DNA of 9,606 nucleotides from Desulfobulbaceae bacterium. Lineage in GTDB: Bacteria > Desulfobacterota > Desulfobulbia > Desulfobulbales > SURF-16. Below are positions 1 to 7,462 of this stretch, piece after piece. The notes under the pieces are model-generated. The model made no database searches, was not told where the DNA came from, and saw only the letters and a list, made by a program, of their open reading frames with translations. The stretch is from NCBI GenBank assembly GCA_024763495.1, contig JANTFJ010000072.1, positions 1 to 9,606 of the forward strand, given 5' to 3'. Made by a program: the position numbers and the translations under genes. Position 1 is the stretch's first letter. Each line of letters opens with the position of its first letter.

Positions 1-205
1 TTATCGCGAGCGTTGAAACGGGCACATGGCGGCATCCCTGAAACGCTTACAGGCCGTGCCTTCTCAAAAGTCAAGGTGTGTTTTATTGATCGCTATCGAG
101 ATTTTCGTCATCAGACTGGCGCCGCATACTGTTGCTAGGTCAGGCCCAGGTAAGCGAGGGACGAGACTCCGAATGGACAAAAATTAGGTGCTGGTGAACG
201 CTTAC
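1..205. repeat. Composite repeat: truncated hairpin element plus a second element, at the 3' end of lepA
   Basis: Positions 1-99 match 7288-7386 with only three differences (33, 59 and 81). They include the tail of the hairpin element fully seen at 7228-7338, ending in CGCTTACA at 44-51, plus 48 bp of shared flank. From about 98 the sequence switches to a second element (98-205) that resembles 7463-7589: both share GAGATTTT, GTCATCAG, a GCCGC core and a GACTCCG block. It ends in the 20-mer aggtgctggtgaacgcttac (186-205), which recurs exactly at 5223-5242. Its left terminus is missing. The element stops four bases before the lepA stop codon. The first element is probably complete beyond the left window edge. 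No gene is seen here; the short open frame reading through it has no protein support. Confidence 0.8.
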
Positions 206-209
206 AAAA

Positions 210-2006
210 TTACATCTGGTCTGATTTTAACACGGCCAGGAATGCCTTTTGGGGAATATCCACATTGCCCACGGTTTTCATTCTTTTTTTGCCTGCCTTC
301 TGTTTTTCAAGCAGTTTGCGTTTACGGCTGATGTCGCCGCCGTAACATTTTGCCGTTACATCCTTGCGCAGGGCTGAAATGGTTGTCCGGGAGATAATGG
401 TGCCGCCGATAGCTCCCTGAATAGCAATTTTGAACATCTGGCGCGGGATTTCCTCTTTGAGCCGTTCACAGGCATGCAGGCCCCTGGTTCTGGCATTGGA
501 GCGGTGAACAAGCTGGGAAAGAGCATCGACCTTTTCCCCGTTTACCAGAATGTCGAGTTTAACCAGGTCGCTGGGCCGGTAGTCAAGCAATTCATAATCA
601 AAGGAACCATAGCCTTGTGTAATTGATTTCAGCTTATCATAAAAATCATAAATTACCTCGGCCAGCGGCAGCTCGCAGGTAAATTCAATTCGGCCCGGCA
701 TTGGATAATGATAGTTGGTGTTTTCTCCCCGACGTTCCATGCAGAGGGTCATGATCGGGCCCATATAACGCTCCGGCATATGAATGGTAGCCTTGATGTA
801 TGGTTCCTCTGTCCGGGCTATGGAGGCCGGGTCAGGGAAATAAGCGGGATTATCCACCTCAATCATTGTGTTGTCCTGCAGGTAAAAATGATAGCAGACA
901 GAGGGCACGGTCAAGATAATTGGAATATCAAATTCTCGTTCAAGACGTTCCTGGATGACCTCAAGGTGGAGGAGGCCTAAAAAGCCGCAGCGAAAGCCAA
1001 AGCCCAGGGCTGTTGAAGAATCCTTTTGAAAGGTCAGGGCCGCGTCATTTAATTTCAATTTTTCCATGGCCGCGGCCAGATTTTCATATTCATCGGTGCT
1101 GATCGGGTAAATAGAGGAAAAGACAACCTGCTGAATCTCTCGAAAACCAGCCAGCGGTTCAGGACTGGGATTCGCTTTCAGGGTAATGGTATCCCCCGGC
1201 CTGGTGTCGCTGACTGTTTTGATTCCGGCCAGGATGTAACCTACCTCTCCGGCCTTAAGTTCCTTGAGCGGATGGCGTTGGAGATGGAAGATCCCAACCT
1301 CTTCAACCCGGTATTCCGCCTTATTTGACATGAAAATAATAATGTCACCGGCCTTGACCGTGCCGTTTATGATTCTACAGGAAATTACCGTGCCCCGAAA
1401 GGGATCATAGTCAGCATCAAAAATCAGGGCCTGGAGCGGAGCCTTGCTGTCACCTGCGGGCGGCGGAAGAAAGTTGACAATCGCCTCAAGAATATCTTCA
1501 ACTCCTTCCCCGGTTTTGGCGGAACACCTCTGGATAAGGTCGCCATCCAGCCCGAGATCTTCTTCAATCTGCAGGGCAACGGTGTCCGGGTCAGCGGAGG
1601 GCAGATCAATTTTGTTTATAACTGGAATTATCTCCAGGTCATTTTCCATGGCCAGGTAGAGATTGGCCAGGGTCTGGGCCTCAATACCCTGGGAGGCATC
1701 AATAAGTAACAGCGCGCCTTCACAAGAGTTCAGGGCCCGGGAAACTTCATAGCTGAAGTCAACATGGCCGGGAGTATCGACCAGGTTCAGGCTGTAGGTT
1801 TTGCCGTCTCCGGCCTTGTAGGGCAGGCAGATGGTCTGGCTCTTGATGGTTATGCCCCGTTCTCGTTCAATATCCATATTGTCGAGCAGCTGATCCTGAA
1901 ACTGGCGATCTTTAACCATGCCGCAGATTTGAATAAGACGATCGGCCAGGGTTGATTTTCCATGGTCAATGTGAGCTATTATACTGAAATTTCTTATATT
2001 GTTCAT
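210..2006 (-). CDS. lepA: Elongation factor 4 (LepA), ribosome-associated translational GTPase
   Basis: This gene encodes a full-length 598-residue LepA/EF4, a cytoplasmic GTPase that binds the ribosome and affects elongation and initiation, mainly under ionic or stress conditions. All GTPase motifs are visible: G1 AHIDHGKST (11-19), G2 RGITIKSQT (50-58), G3 DTPGH (77-81), G4 NKID (131-134) and a G5-like SAKTG near 162. Translation-factor domain II, the EF-G-like domains and the LepA-specific C-terminal part follow. The C-terminal part ends with the family's GNVDIPQKAFLAVLK signature. EF-G and TetM are excluded by length and by this C-terminus. The start is ATG at 2006, preceded on the minus strand by a GGAG Shine-Dalgarno sequence. 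It is divergent from the kinase gene. No simple hairpin-plus-T-run terminator follows the stop; a dispersed repeat begins four bases beyond it and may end or process the transcript (inference). Confidence 0.97.
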   Translation of the reverse strand: MNNIRNFSIIAHIDHGKSTLADRLIQICGMVKDRQFQDQLLDNMDIERERGITIKSQTICLPYKAGDGKTYSLNLVDTPGHVDFSYEVSRALNSCEGALLLIDASQGIEAQTLANLYLAMENDLEIIPVINKIDLPSADPDTVALQIEEDLGLDGDLIQRCSAKTGEGVEDILEAIVNFLPPPAGDSKAPLQALIFDADYDPFRGTVISCRIINGTVKAGDIIIFMSNKAEYRVEEVGIFHLQRHPLKELKAGEVGYILAGIKTVSDTRPGDTITLKANPSPEPLAGFREIQQVVFSSIYPISTDEYENLAAAMEKLKLNDAALTFQKDSSTALGFGFRCGFLGLLHLEVIQERLEREFDIPIILTVPSVCYHFYLQDNTMIEVDNPAYFPDPASIARTEEPYIKATIHMPERYMGPIMTLCMERRGENTNYHYPMPGRIEFTCELPLAEVIYDFYDKLKSITQGYGSFDYELLDYRPSDLVKLDILVNGEKVDALSQLVHRSNARTRGLHACERLKEEIPRQMFKIAIQGAIGGTIISRTTISALRKDVTAKCYGGDISRKRKLLEKQKAGKKRMKTVGNVDIPQKAFLAVLKSDQM

Positions 2007-2156
2007 TCGTCTCCAGAGGGTGTTGACCGGAATGGCATTAATATTTAGTTTGCCGGATGTCGATAGTATGTTGAAATGATCAGAGCGATAAGTTAGTGTT
2101 TAAAAAAATGAAAAAAATCAGTCCTGCGCACTGTAATGCGGGACAGGTATTCCTGG
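2007..2156. promoter_or_regulatory. Divergent intergenic region between lepA and the hybrid kinase gene
   Basis: This 150-bp region must hold promoters for both divergent genes. I see A+T-rich stretches, including ATTAATATTTA near 2037-2047, and a TTGACC at 2023-2028 on the plus strand. No -35/-10 pair is well spaced enough to call. The lepA Shine-Dalgarno (minus-strand GGAG) lies just in front of its ATG, and a plus-strand GGACAGG (2141-2147) precedes the kinase ATG at 2157. It is the only gap before the protease stop without a copy of the local repeat family. Confidence 0.45.
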
Positions 2157-4805
2157 ATGCTTTTTTTACACAATCTATCCATAAAACAAAAGATAATTCT
2201 TCTGATTACCCTGACAACGGGTGTGGCAATGCTGGTTGCCGGTCTTTTCCTGCTGCTTTATGATCAGCATGTTGTCAGGCGGAACATGGTCAGGAATTTG
2301 TTTATCCAGGCGGAAATAGTCGGCAGCAACAGCACCGCGGCCCTTTCTTTCGGGGATAAGGCGGCAGCTGAGGAAACTTTAGCCGCCCTGCAGGCCGAAC
2401 CTCATATTATTGCCGCTGGAATATATCCCAAGTCAGGCAAAATTTTTGCCCGTTATATCAGGGGTGGTATTGAGCAGCCGTCTATATGGCCAGTACCCGT
2501 GCCTGAGACTTCCCGGTTCGTTAATGACAGCCTGGAAGTTTTTCGCAGGATCAATCTCAACGATGAAAATCTCGGTACAGTTTATATCCGTTCGGATCTG
2601 ACAGAACTTCATAACCGGTTGATCAGGTTTTGTCTAACCCTGGCCGCAGTCAGCATGCTGGCCCTGTCCATAGCTTTTTTTATCTCGGGCAGGTTGCGCC
2701 AGGCCATTACTAATCCGATTGTTAATCTGGTGCGGACAATCGGCACGGTCATCAAGAAAAAGGATTATTCAGTACGGGCGGAAAGTGCGGGTAATGATGA
2801 GCTTGGTCAACTGATAGTGGGGTTTAATAAGATGTTGTCGGTGATTCAGGATCGTGATACCAAGCTGGCTCTGCATCGTGATCATCTTGAAGAAATGGTG
2901 GCCGAGAGGACATTAAAACTGCAAAATGCCAAGGACGAGGCAGAAAGAGCCAACAGGGTTAAAAGTGAATTTCTGGCTAATATGAGCCATGAAATCCGGA
3001 CACCGATGAACGCTATTGTCGGTATGGCCGAGCTCTCCCGGCAGCAGCCTGTTTCTGAGCAGGTTAGGCAATATTTAGAAATTATCAGTTCTTCATCCCA
3101 TTCGCTGCTCGGCATAATTAATGACATTCTTGATTTTTCCAAGGTTGAAGCGGGAATGCTTGATATTGAAAAAACTGATTTTCAGCTTGATGATCTGCTT
3201 GACAGCCTGACTGATTTATTTTGTGATCTTTCCTCATCCGCTAAAATAGAGGTGGTGATTTCGGCGGACAGTAATGTGCCGACAGGGCTGCGCGGCGATC
3301 CTTTACGGCTGCGGCAGATCCTGGTTAACCTGATCAGCAACAGTTTGAAGTTTACAGAGTCCGGCGAGGTAGTAGTTCGGGCCAGGGTCAAGAGTAAAGA
3401 TAATAAGCTGGTGGAATTGTTGTTTTCGGTTACAGATACCGGGATTGGCATAGAAGAGGGAAAAATTGCCGGTTTGTTTGATCCTTTTACCCAGGCTGAT
3501 GGTTCAACTACCAGAAAATATGGTGGAACCGGGCTGGGGCTGACGATTTGCAAGCGTCTTGTTATGATGATGGGCGGAGATATCCGGGTTGAGAGTGAGC
3601 CGGGCCGGGGCAGTACATTTTTCTTTACTGCCATGTTTGAAGTCGCTGGTTATGGTTATGATGATTTTCGTTATCTAAGTGCCGCGGTTCGGGGACGCAG
3701 GGCGTTGATTGTTGATGATAACCGGGCTGTCAGGGAAATGCTGACAGATTTGCTGCAATCTTATGGCTTGCGGGTAAATGCGGCCATTGGCGGACTTGAC
3801 TGCCTGGCTGAATTGGAAAGTGAGCAGGATCGAGATGCTTATGAGCTGGTTCTGCTGGACAGGCAGATGCCTGAGGTTGACGGCCAGCAGACTTTCAGGA
3901 GGATGAAGGAAAATATAGCTGTTGAAAAAATGCCGATTGTTTTTATGCTCACTTCCTGTGGGATGGAAAATGATATAATGGAAGTTGAACGGGCCGGGAT
4001 AAAGGGTTTTTTACGTAAACCGCTGAAACGATCACAGCTCATTGAATTGTTAGAGGCTACGTTTGCCGGGTATGATGGTTCAGCTCGTTCCATGGATGAA
4101 AAATGGGATGGCCTGGAAAATTTGAAAAAGCAGCTGGCCGGCTGTTCCATTTTACTGGTTGAAGATAATTCTATTAATCGGCAGGTTGCTGAAGAGGTTT
4201 TACGCAGTGGCGGAATGGATGTTGTTTCTGTTCACAATGGCCGTCAAGCCCTGGATATTCTTGATGTGAAGTCTTTTGACGCGGTTTTAATGGATGTTCA
4301 GATGCCGGAGATGGATGGAATAGAGGCAACCAGAATTATCAGGCAGAAAGAAAATCTGGCTGACTTGCCGATTATTGCCTTGACTGCCCATGCCATGAAG
4401 AAAGATCGAGATGCCTGCCTGGCCGCTGGAATGAATGATTATGTGGTCAAACCCCTTGATTCTATAGAATTGTTTAAGGCCATAGCAGGAAGTCGGAAAA
4501 AAACCAGTGAAAAGGAGGCGGCGGCTCTGGTCGTCCAGGCGGCGGCAGGGGAAAAAATGTCTGGAAGTGATGCGCCCTTGAACCGGCAAAAACTTGAATC
4601 ATTGATTCGGAAGCTGCATGGTTATCTGGCCAGGAACGAATTCGCGGCTCATGGCTGCCTCGAGGAGCTTCAGGTCCTGACCGCTGACAGTGCCCTGGAA
4701 GAGCAGGTTGAATTTCTCGGTCGTTACCTTAATCGTTTTGACTTCTCCGGAACGCGTAAAATGCTTGAGATGATAGCTGATCAGCTCGGCATTGATCTTG
4801 ACTAA
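2157..4805 (+). CDS. Membrane-bound hybrid sensor histidine kinase with CHASE8-like sensor and two receiver domains
   Basis: Residues are numbered from an in-frame ATG at 2136. The order is: membrane segment (about 19-41); periplasmic domain (about 45-160) whose opening and SNSTAALSFGD stretch resemble CHASE8 sensors; membrane segment (about 163-184); HAMP; coiled coil (240-275); dimerisation/phosphoacceptor domain with MSHEIRTP (H285); ATPase domain with N402, DTGIGI (434-439) and GGTGLGL (463-469). Receiver 1 (522-640) has D527/D528, phospho-acceptor D575 and K628. Receiver 2 (670-785) has E676/D677, D720 and K772. A helical tail (815-885) lacks an Hpt histidine motif, so a phosphorelay would need a separate Hpt protein. 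All catalytic residues are present, so it looks active. I prefer the start at 2157 (Met8) because AGG at 2145-2147 lies nine bases upstream; the ATG at 2136 has no ribosome-binding site. The signal is unknown, and no response-regulator gene is adjacent. Confidence 0.92.
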   Translation: MLFLHNLSIKQKIILLITLTTGVAMLVAGLFLLLYDQHVVRRNMVRNLFIQAEIVGSNSTAALSFGDKAAAEETLAALQAEPHIIAAGIYPKSGKIFARYIRGGIEQPSIWPVPVPETSRFVNDSLEVFRRINLNDENLGTVYIRSDLTELHNRLIRFCLTLAAVSMLALSIAFFISGRLRQAITNPIVNLVRTIGTVIKKKDYSVRAESAGNDELGQLIVGFNKMLSVIQDRDTKLALHRDHLEEMVAERTLKLQNAKDEAERANRVKSEFLANMSHEIRTPMNAIVGMAELSRQQPVSEQVRQYLEIISSSSHSLLGIINDILDFSKVEAGMLDIEKTDFQLDDLLDSLTDLFCDLSSSAKIEVVISADSNVPTGLRGDPLRLRQILVNLISNSLKFTESGEVVVRARVKSKDNKLVELLFSVTDTGIGIEEGKIAGLFDPFTQADGSTTRKYGGTGLGLTICKRLVMMMGGDIRVESEPGRGSTFFFTAMFEVAGYGYDDFRYLSAAVRGRRALIVDDNRAVREMLTDLLQSYGLRVNAAIGGLDCLAELESEQDRDAYELVLLDRQMPEVDGQQTFRRMKENIAVEKMPIVFMLTSCGMENDIMEVERAGIKGFLRKPLKRSQLIELLEATFAGYDGSARSMDEKWDGLENLKKQLAGCSILLVEDNSINRQVAEEVLRSGGMDVVSVHNGRQALDILDVKSFDAVLMDVQMPEMDGIEATRIIRQKENLADLPIIALTAHAMKKDRDACLAAGMNDYVVKPLDSIELFKAIAGSRKKTSEKEAAALVVQAAAGEKMSGSDAPLNRQKLESLIRKLHGYLARNEFAAHGCLEELQVLTADSALEEQVEFLGRYLNRFDFSGTRKMLEMIADQLGIDLD

Positions 4806-4898
4806 CCTGATTCGTCTTTATCTCTGAATGTCCACATTACACCTTATCTCTACTTATTTATTTTTGAGTGAACCCTTAACTTACAATTAAAAAAATGC

Positions 4899-5007
4899 GT
4901 AACTGTTCAGCTGCACCCCATCTTCGCCCATTTTGGTCTTCTCGAATAATACCAGTATGCTTCAAATGCCAAAATAAACAAAATATTGGGTAGATCTGAA
5001 CATTTAT
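4899..5007 (-). repeat. Dispersed hairpin repeat, inverted relative to the 5135-5242 copy
   Basis: The left end GTAACTGTTCAGCTGCACC pairs with the right end around 4990-5007. ATTTTGG in the left arm pairs with CCAAAAT in the right arm. Aligned to the reverse complement of 5135-5242 it shares CATCTT-GCCCATTT, a CT-CTCGAATA-like core, AGTATGCT and AAATAAACAAAAT-like blocks. It is therefore a diverged copy in the opposite orientation. The arms carry several mismatches, more than in the 5135-5242 copy. Function unknown. Confidence 0.7.
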
Positions 5008-5134
5008 AGTCTGGAGGTAAGGATAATCTTCAGCCTGTGTTCAATTGTTACAAAATGCCGGAACTTCAGCCGTCAGACCTTGATGACTGCTGTAACCGTT
5101 AACCAGAAAGTAAATCTTTGCAATATTTAAGTCT

Positions 5135-5242
5135 TTAAGCGTTTACCAGTGCCTTAGATTTGTTCATTTGTGCCTGCGCAGCATACTTGTGCTATTCAAG
5201 TAGGCTCAAATGGGCAAAGATGAGGTGCTGGTGAACGCTTAC
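5135..5242 (+). repeat. Well-preserved 108-bp hairpin repeat (MITE- or REP-like)
   Basis: Left arm 5136-5177 and right arm 5200-5241 are inverted repeats identical at 32 of 42 positions by hand alignment. Seven of the ten differences are U.G or G.U pairs on the plus strand, so 39 of 42 positions could pair in a plus-strand RNA. The loop of about 22 nt contains AGCATACTTGTGCT, itself weakly palindromic. The right end is the exact 20-mer also found at 186-205. The element ends 46 bp before the sigma-type promoter of the ECF gene. No coding capacity is seen. Confidence 0.82.
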
Positions 5243-5287
5243 TGACTGCTTATTAACCGATAGCGCACAATAAAATTTATTTTTTAT

Positions 5288-5316
5288 GGAACTTTCCTCC
5301 CTTTTTCTCTCTCTGA
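5288..5316 (+). promoter_or_regulatory. Sigma-E-type promoter of the ECF sigma gene (probable autoregulation)
   Basis: GGAACTT (5288-5294) is followed after 17 bases by TCTGA (5312-5316), close to the known GGAACTT/TCTGA promoter architecture of RpoE-type sigma factors. Such factors commonly transcribe their own operon. Transcription would start near 5321-5325, on a CTGATAAATATCAG palindrome (5313-5326), a few bases before ATG codons at 5328 and 5331. This implies a very short leader or leaderless mRNA. It also argues that the longer reading frame from ATG 5286 is not translated at its beginning. Confidence 0.6.
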
Positions 5317-5327
5317 TAAATATCAGC

Positions 5328-5942
5328 ATGATGGCCGGAAGCAACAGTGAAACTGTTTATCAGAACAAAGAAGAATTACAGCAAGAAACCAAAGAGCTGG
5401 TTGATGCATTTTGTGCTGGTGACCATCAGGCATTCAATCGCCTGGTTTTACTCTATCAGAACAAAATTTATAACCTGGCCTTTAATTATGTAAAAAATCA
5501 GGAAGAGGCAAAGGATCTGACCCAGGATATTTTTATTATTGCCCATCGGGCTCTGCCCAGCCTGCGGGAACATGATAAGTTTTATTCCTGGCTTTATCAG
5601 GTGGGCTTAAATCAATGTCGGAACCGTTATAAAAAATTACGCCGGCAGGGATTTTTTACTTCTCAGTCGCTGGACAGTTCCGATACCCCCCTGCAGCTCA
5701 GTTCTTCAGGTTCGCCGGAAAAGGATTATGAACGTCAACAATTGATTGCAACGGTTAGAGCGACAATTGCTGAAATGAATGAAACAGAAAAGGAAATAAT
5801 TATTTTAAGGGATATTCAAGGACTTTCTTATGGGGAAATAAGTAAAATATTATCAGTCCCGATGGGCACGGTAAAATCAAAATTAAACCGGGCGCGGCTG
5901 GCCTTGAAAAACCGGTTAAAATCCGTCAAAGAGAATTTGTAA
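5328..5942 (+). CDS. rpoE: ECF-family RNA polymerase sigma factor, RpoE-like
   Basis: This is an extracytoplasmic-function sigma factor that directs RNA polymerase to envelope-stress promoters; about 204 residues from this start. Region 2 is clear: DHQAFNRLVLLYQNKIYNLA, then NQEEAKDLTQDIFI and FYSWLYQVGLNQCRNRYKK. A variable Ser-rich linker follows. Region 4 contains the -35-binding helix-turn-helix (ETEKEIIILRDIQGLSYGEI, then SVPMGTVKSKLNRAR). An in-frame ATG at 5286 would add 14 hydrophobic residues, but that stretch contains the promoter-like elements at 5288-5316, so I start at 5328 (5331 is equally possible). No Shine-Dalgarno precedes any candidate start. The partner anti-sigma gene lies 342 bp downstream, an unusually wide gap for such pairs. 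The rpoE symbol reflects family level; orthology to the E. coli gene is not shown. Confidence 0.93.
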   Translation: MMAGSNSETVYQNKEELQQETKELVDAFCAGDHQAFNRLVLLYQNKIYNLAFNYVKNQEEAKDLTQDIFIIAHRALPSLREHDKFYSWLYQVGLNQCRNRYKKLRRQGFFTSQSLDSSDTPLQLSSSGSPEKDYERQQLIATVRATIAEMNETEKEIIILRDIQGLSYGEISKILSVPMGTVKSKLNRARLALKNRLKSVKENL

Positions 5943-6284
5943 ATTTATGTTGTCAGGGAATTCGCCTTGCTCCTGTCCTGAGCTGGAGGAGCTTCCGGGT
6001 GTTCCTGAATAGTAACTATTCATGGGGTAAGCGTTCACCAGCATCTCACGGAGTCGGAGTTTATGCCCCTGTCTGTAACCGTTCACCGGGGGGCTGCTTG
6101 TTTATTTATAACTCCAGTCTGTAAGCGTTCTCCAGTGCCTTGGATTCGTTCAGTTGGGACTGCGCTGTATACTGTTGCCTATGTAAGACAGTCAGATCGT
6201 GAGCAGATGAAGTGCAGCTGAACAGTTACATTTTTTGTTTTATACAGAGGTTCAGCCGTAAGGCATTAATATGGAGAAATATCT
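5943..6284. other. Repeat-filled gap between the sigma and anti-sigma genes
   Basis: No gene is seen. Just after the sigma stop, TCAGGGAA (from 5953) pairs with TTCCTGA (6002-6008) with one bulge. A palindrome, TGAATAGT-A-ACTATTCA, lies at 6006-6022. Positions 6012-6032 match 7415-7435 at 19 of 21 bases. Positions 6027-6046 carry a terminus close to the reverse complement of 186-205. A further terminus (TGTAACCGTTCACCGG) lies near 6075-6090. A fuller element occupies 6121-6229. The anti-sigma ribosome-binding site (GGAG, 6273-6276) is at the end. Confidence 0.6.
6121..6229 (+). repeat. Diverged hairpin repeat between the sigma and anti-sigma genes
   Basis: It begins GTAAGCGTTCTCCAGTGCCTTGGATT, comparable to TAAGCGTTTACCAGTGCCTTAGATT of the 5135-5242 copy, and ends GCAGCTGAACAGTTAC, the reverse complement of the 4899 terminus. 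The core CTGTATACTGTTGCC resembles GCATACTGTTGC of the 98-205 copy. Arm pairing is partial, with many true mismatches. It looks like a chimera of the two terminus types. Confidence 0.7.
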
Positions 6285-7205
6285 ATGCGATTAACTTGTC
6301 AGGAGTGCCAGGATCTTTTCTCTTCTTATCTTGACCAGGAGCTGGAGGGGCAGGATAACAGCAAGATGATGGAACATCTTGGGCAATGCGTAGCCTGTGC
6401 GGCAGAGTGGCAGGAGTTTAAAGATACTGTTCAATTTATCCATGAGATGCCGATGCTGGCAGCTCCACCTGATCTTTTGCCTGACATTAATGCTGAACTT
6501 GCCCCTCAAAGCCTGCTTGACAGGATTAGCAGATGGCTGGGATTCAGTCATCCTAAAACCGCGCTTACTACTATTCTCGCCACTTTTGTTGTCGGCATTG
6601 TCAGCGCTTCCCTGATTTATCTGCCCTCCAGGCCGCTCGGCCAGAGCGGGGCTTCCGGGGTGAATCCGGCTGGAAATTATTCTACCACGGCCAGCCGCTC
6701 TGAAAATCAAACCGTGACATCCATGCCGGTCAAAACGGCCAAAGTGGAAAATTTTTATCCGGGAATTCCATCCCTGTCTGAATATGCGCCGGCTGATGAT
6801 TCCCTGCCTCAATCATTGCAGCCATCAATAGTCCAGGCTAAAAGTCGTTTTTCTTCCGTTCCCCTTGTCAGCCTGGTTTCAACCGGGATAAACAGAAATG
6901 TATCCGGCAGCAGCCTGCACACGCCTTTTTCTTCAAAACCTCAAGCTGTTCATCAAGCCAGACCTGACGTGATAATAACTGTCAATCAAAATTCCCGGCA
7001 AGCCGACTTTTTTCATCAATTAATTCATTCCGGTAAATGGCAATGTGAAAATATTCGAGATAATCAGTTGCTGCTGGCCATGCCCCCATCTCATTTGGCC
7101 ATGCTGCGCAATGTCCTTGAACAGCAGAAGCTTTCCTATGTCCAGATGTACCGGCCCGGCGCCCCGAAAAAATTATTGAAGGTAGCCGTGAAATTACAGC
7201 CTTAA
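6285..7205 (+). CDS. Membrane anti-sigma factor with zinc-binding (ZAS/zf-HC2) N-terminus
   Basis: The 306-residue protein begins with a zinc-binding anti-sigma domain: C5, C8, H31, C35 and C38, with the H-x3-C-x2-C motif typical of these proteins. It should bind and hold the adjacent ECF sigma factor in the cytoplasm. A single membrane segment lies at about 92-113. Residues 114-225 are Ser/Pro/Gln-rich and low in complexity, like a periplasmic linker. The C-terminal part (about 228-306) alternates predicted strands and helices (DVIITVNQN, then LLLAMPPSHLAMLRNVLEQQ), which could be a small ferredoxin-like sensory or dimerisation domain (inference). It is not similar by eye to RseA outside the N-terminus, and no RseB-like gene is present. 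The start is supported by GGAG eight bases upstream of ATG 6285. The protease gene follows after 448 bp. Confidence 0.88.
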   Translation: MRLTCQECQDLFSSYLDQELEGQDNSKMMEHLGQCVACAAEWQEFKDTVQFIHEMPMLAAPPDLLPDINAELAPQSLLDRISRWLGFSHPKTALTTILATFVVGIVSASLIYLPSRPLGQSGASGVNPAGNYSTTASRSENQTVTSMPVKTAKVENFYPGIPSLSEYAPADDSLPQSLQPSIVQAKSRFSSVPLVSLVSTGINRNVSGSSLHTPFSSKPQAVHQARPDVIITVNQNSRQADFFHQLIHSGKWQCENIRDNQLLLAMPPSHLAMLRNVLEQQKLSYVQMYRPGAPKKLLKVAVKLQP

Positions 7206-7227
7206 GAATATGCCTGAACCGATTATG

Positions 7228-7338
7228 TGTAAGCGCTCCATGAACACCACCCTGCACCCGTTTAAACGCCGCGATATACCTGATGTATTATCGCGAGCGT
7301 TGAAACGGGCACATGGCGGTATCCCTGAAACGCTTACA
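7228..7338 (-). repeat. 111-bp near-continuous hairpin element with TGTAAGCG/CGCTTACA ends
   Basis: The terminal inverted repeats are TGTAAGCG (7228-7235) and CGCTTACA (7331-7338). The outer arms of 29 nt (7228-7256 and 7310-7338) are identical at 20 positions. Seven of the nine differences would be G.U pairs on the minus strand, so its natural orientation appears to be minus. The inner stem (7257-7279 with 7285-7309) pairs at 22 of 23 positions with two single-base bulges around a CTGAT loop (7280-7284). The second copy of this element runs off the left window edge (1-51). Confidence 0.85.
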
Positions 7339-7462
7339 GGCCGTGTCTTCTCAAAAGTCAAGGTGTGGTTTATTGATCGCTATCGATTATGTCGTTGAGG
7401 GCTAATCTGGAAATGTAACTACTCACGGGGTAAGCACCTTAAGTTCGCTACCACCCGTAATT

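Larger units (their letters stand above)
4806..5287. other. Long intergenic region with two inverted copies of a hairpin repeat
   Basis: This gap between the kinase and the sigma factor contains no credible gene. It holds two copies of one repeat in opposite orientations (4899-5007 and 5135-5242). Between them, at about 5084-5098, is a loose third terminus (TGTAACCGTTAACCAG). CTTCAGCC occurs twice, near 5030 and 5064, and a GGAACTT occurs at 5060-5066 without a matching -10 box. No hairpin-plus-T-run terminator is visible after the kinase stop. Confidence 0.6.

Noticed and set aside
708..980. Plus-strand open frames inside lepA, and minus-strand frames inside the kinase, anti-sigma and protease genes
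   Set aside because: They are antisense to well-recognised genes, have no family resemblance and no clear ribosome-binding sites.
2108..2266. Short frame from ATG 2108 overlapping the kinase start (MKKISPAHCNAG...)
   Set aside because: Out of frame with strong kinase coding sequence, no ribosome-binding site, no recognisable product.
4578..4790. Hpt domain at the kinase C-terminus
   Set aside because: The segment is helical but lacks the conserved H-x-L-K-G type histidine motif.
5060..5066. GGAACTT in the gap before the sigma gene
   Set aside because: No TCTGA- or TCTAA-like -10 box at 15-19 bases.
5286..5327. N-terminal extension of the sigma factor from ATG 5286
   Set aside because: There is no ribosome-binding site, the added residues are unlike ECF N-termini, and the stretch contains a good sigma-E-type promoter.
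7210..7398. 62-codon open frame starting just after the anti-sigma stop, partly repeated at the window start
   Set aside because: It lies entirely in repeat DNA with a long hairpin. Two of the three base differences between the copies change the amino acid, and no protein family is recognised.
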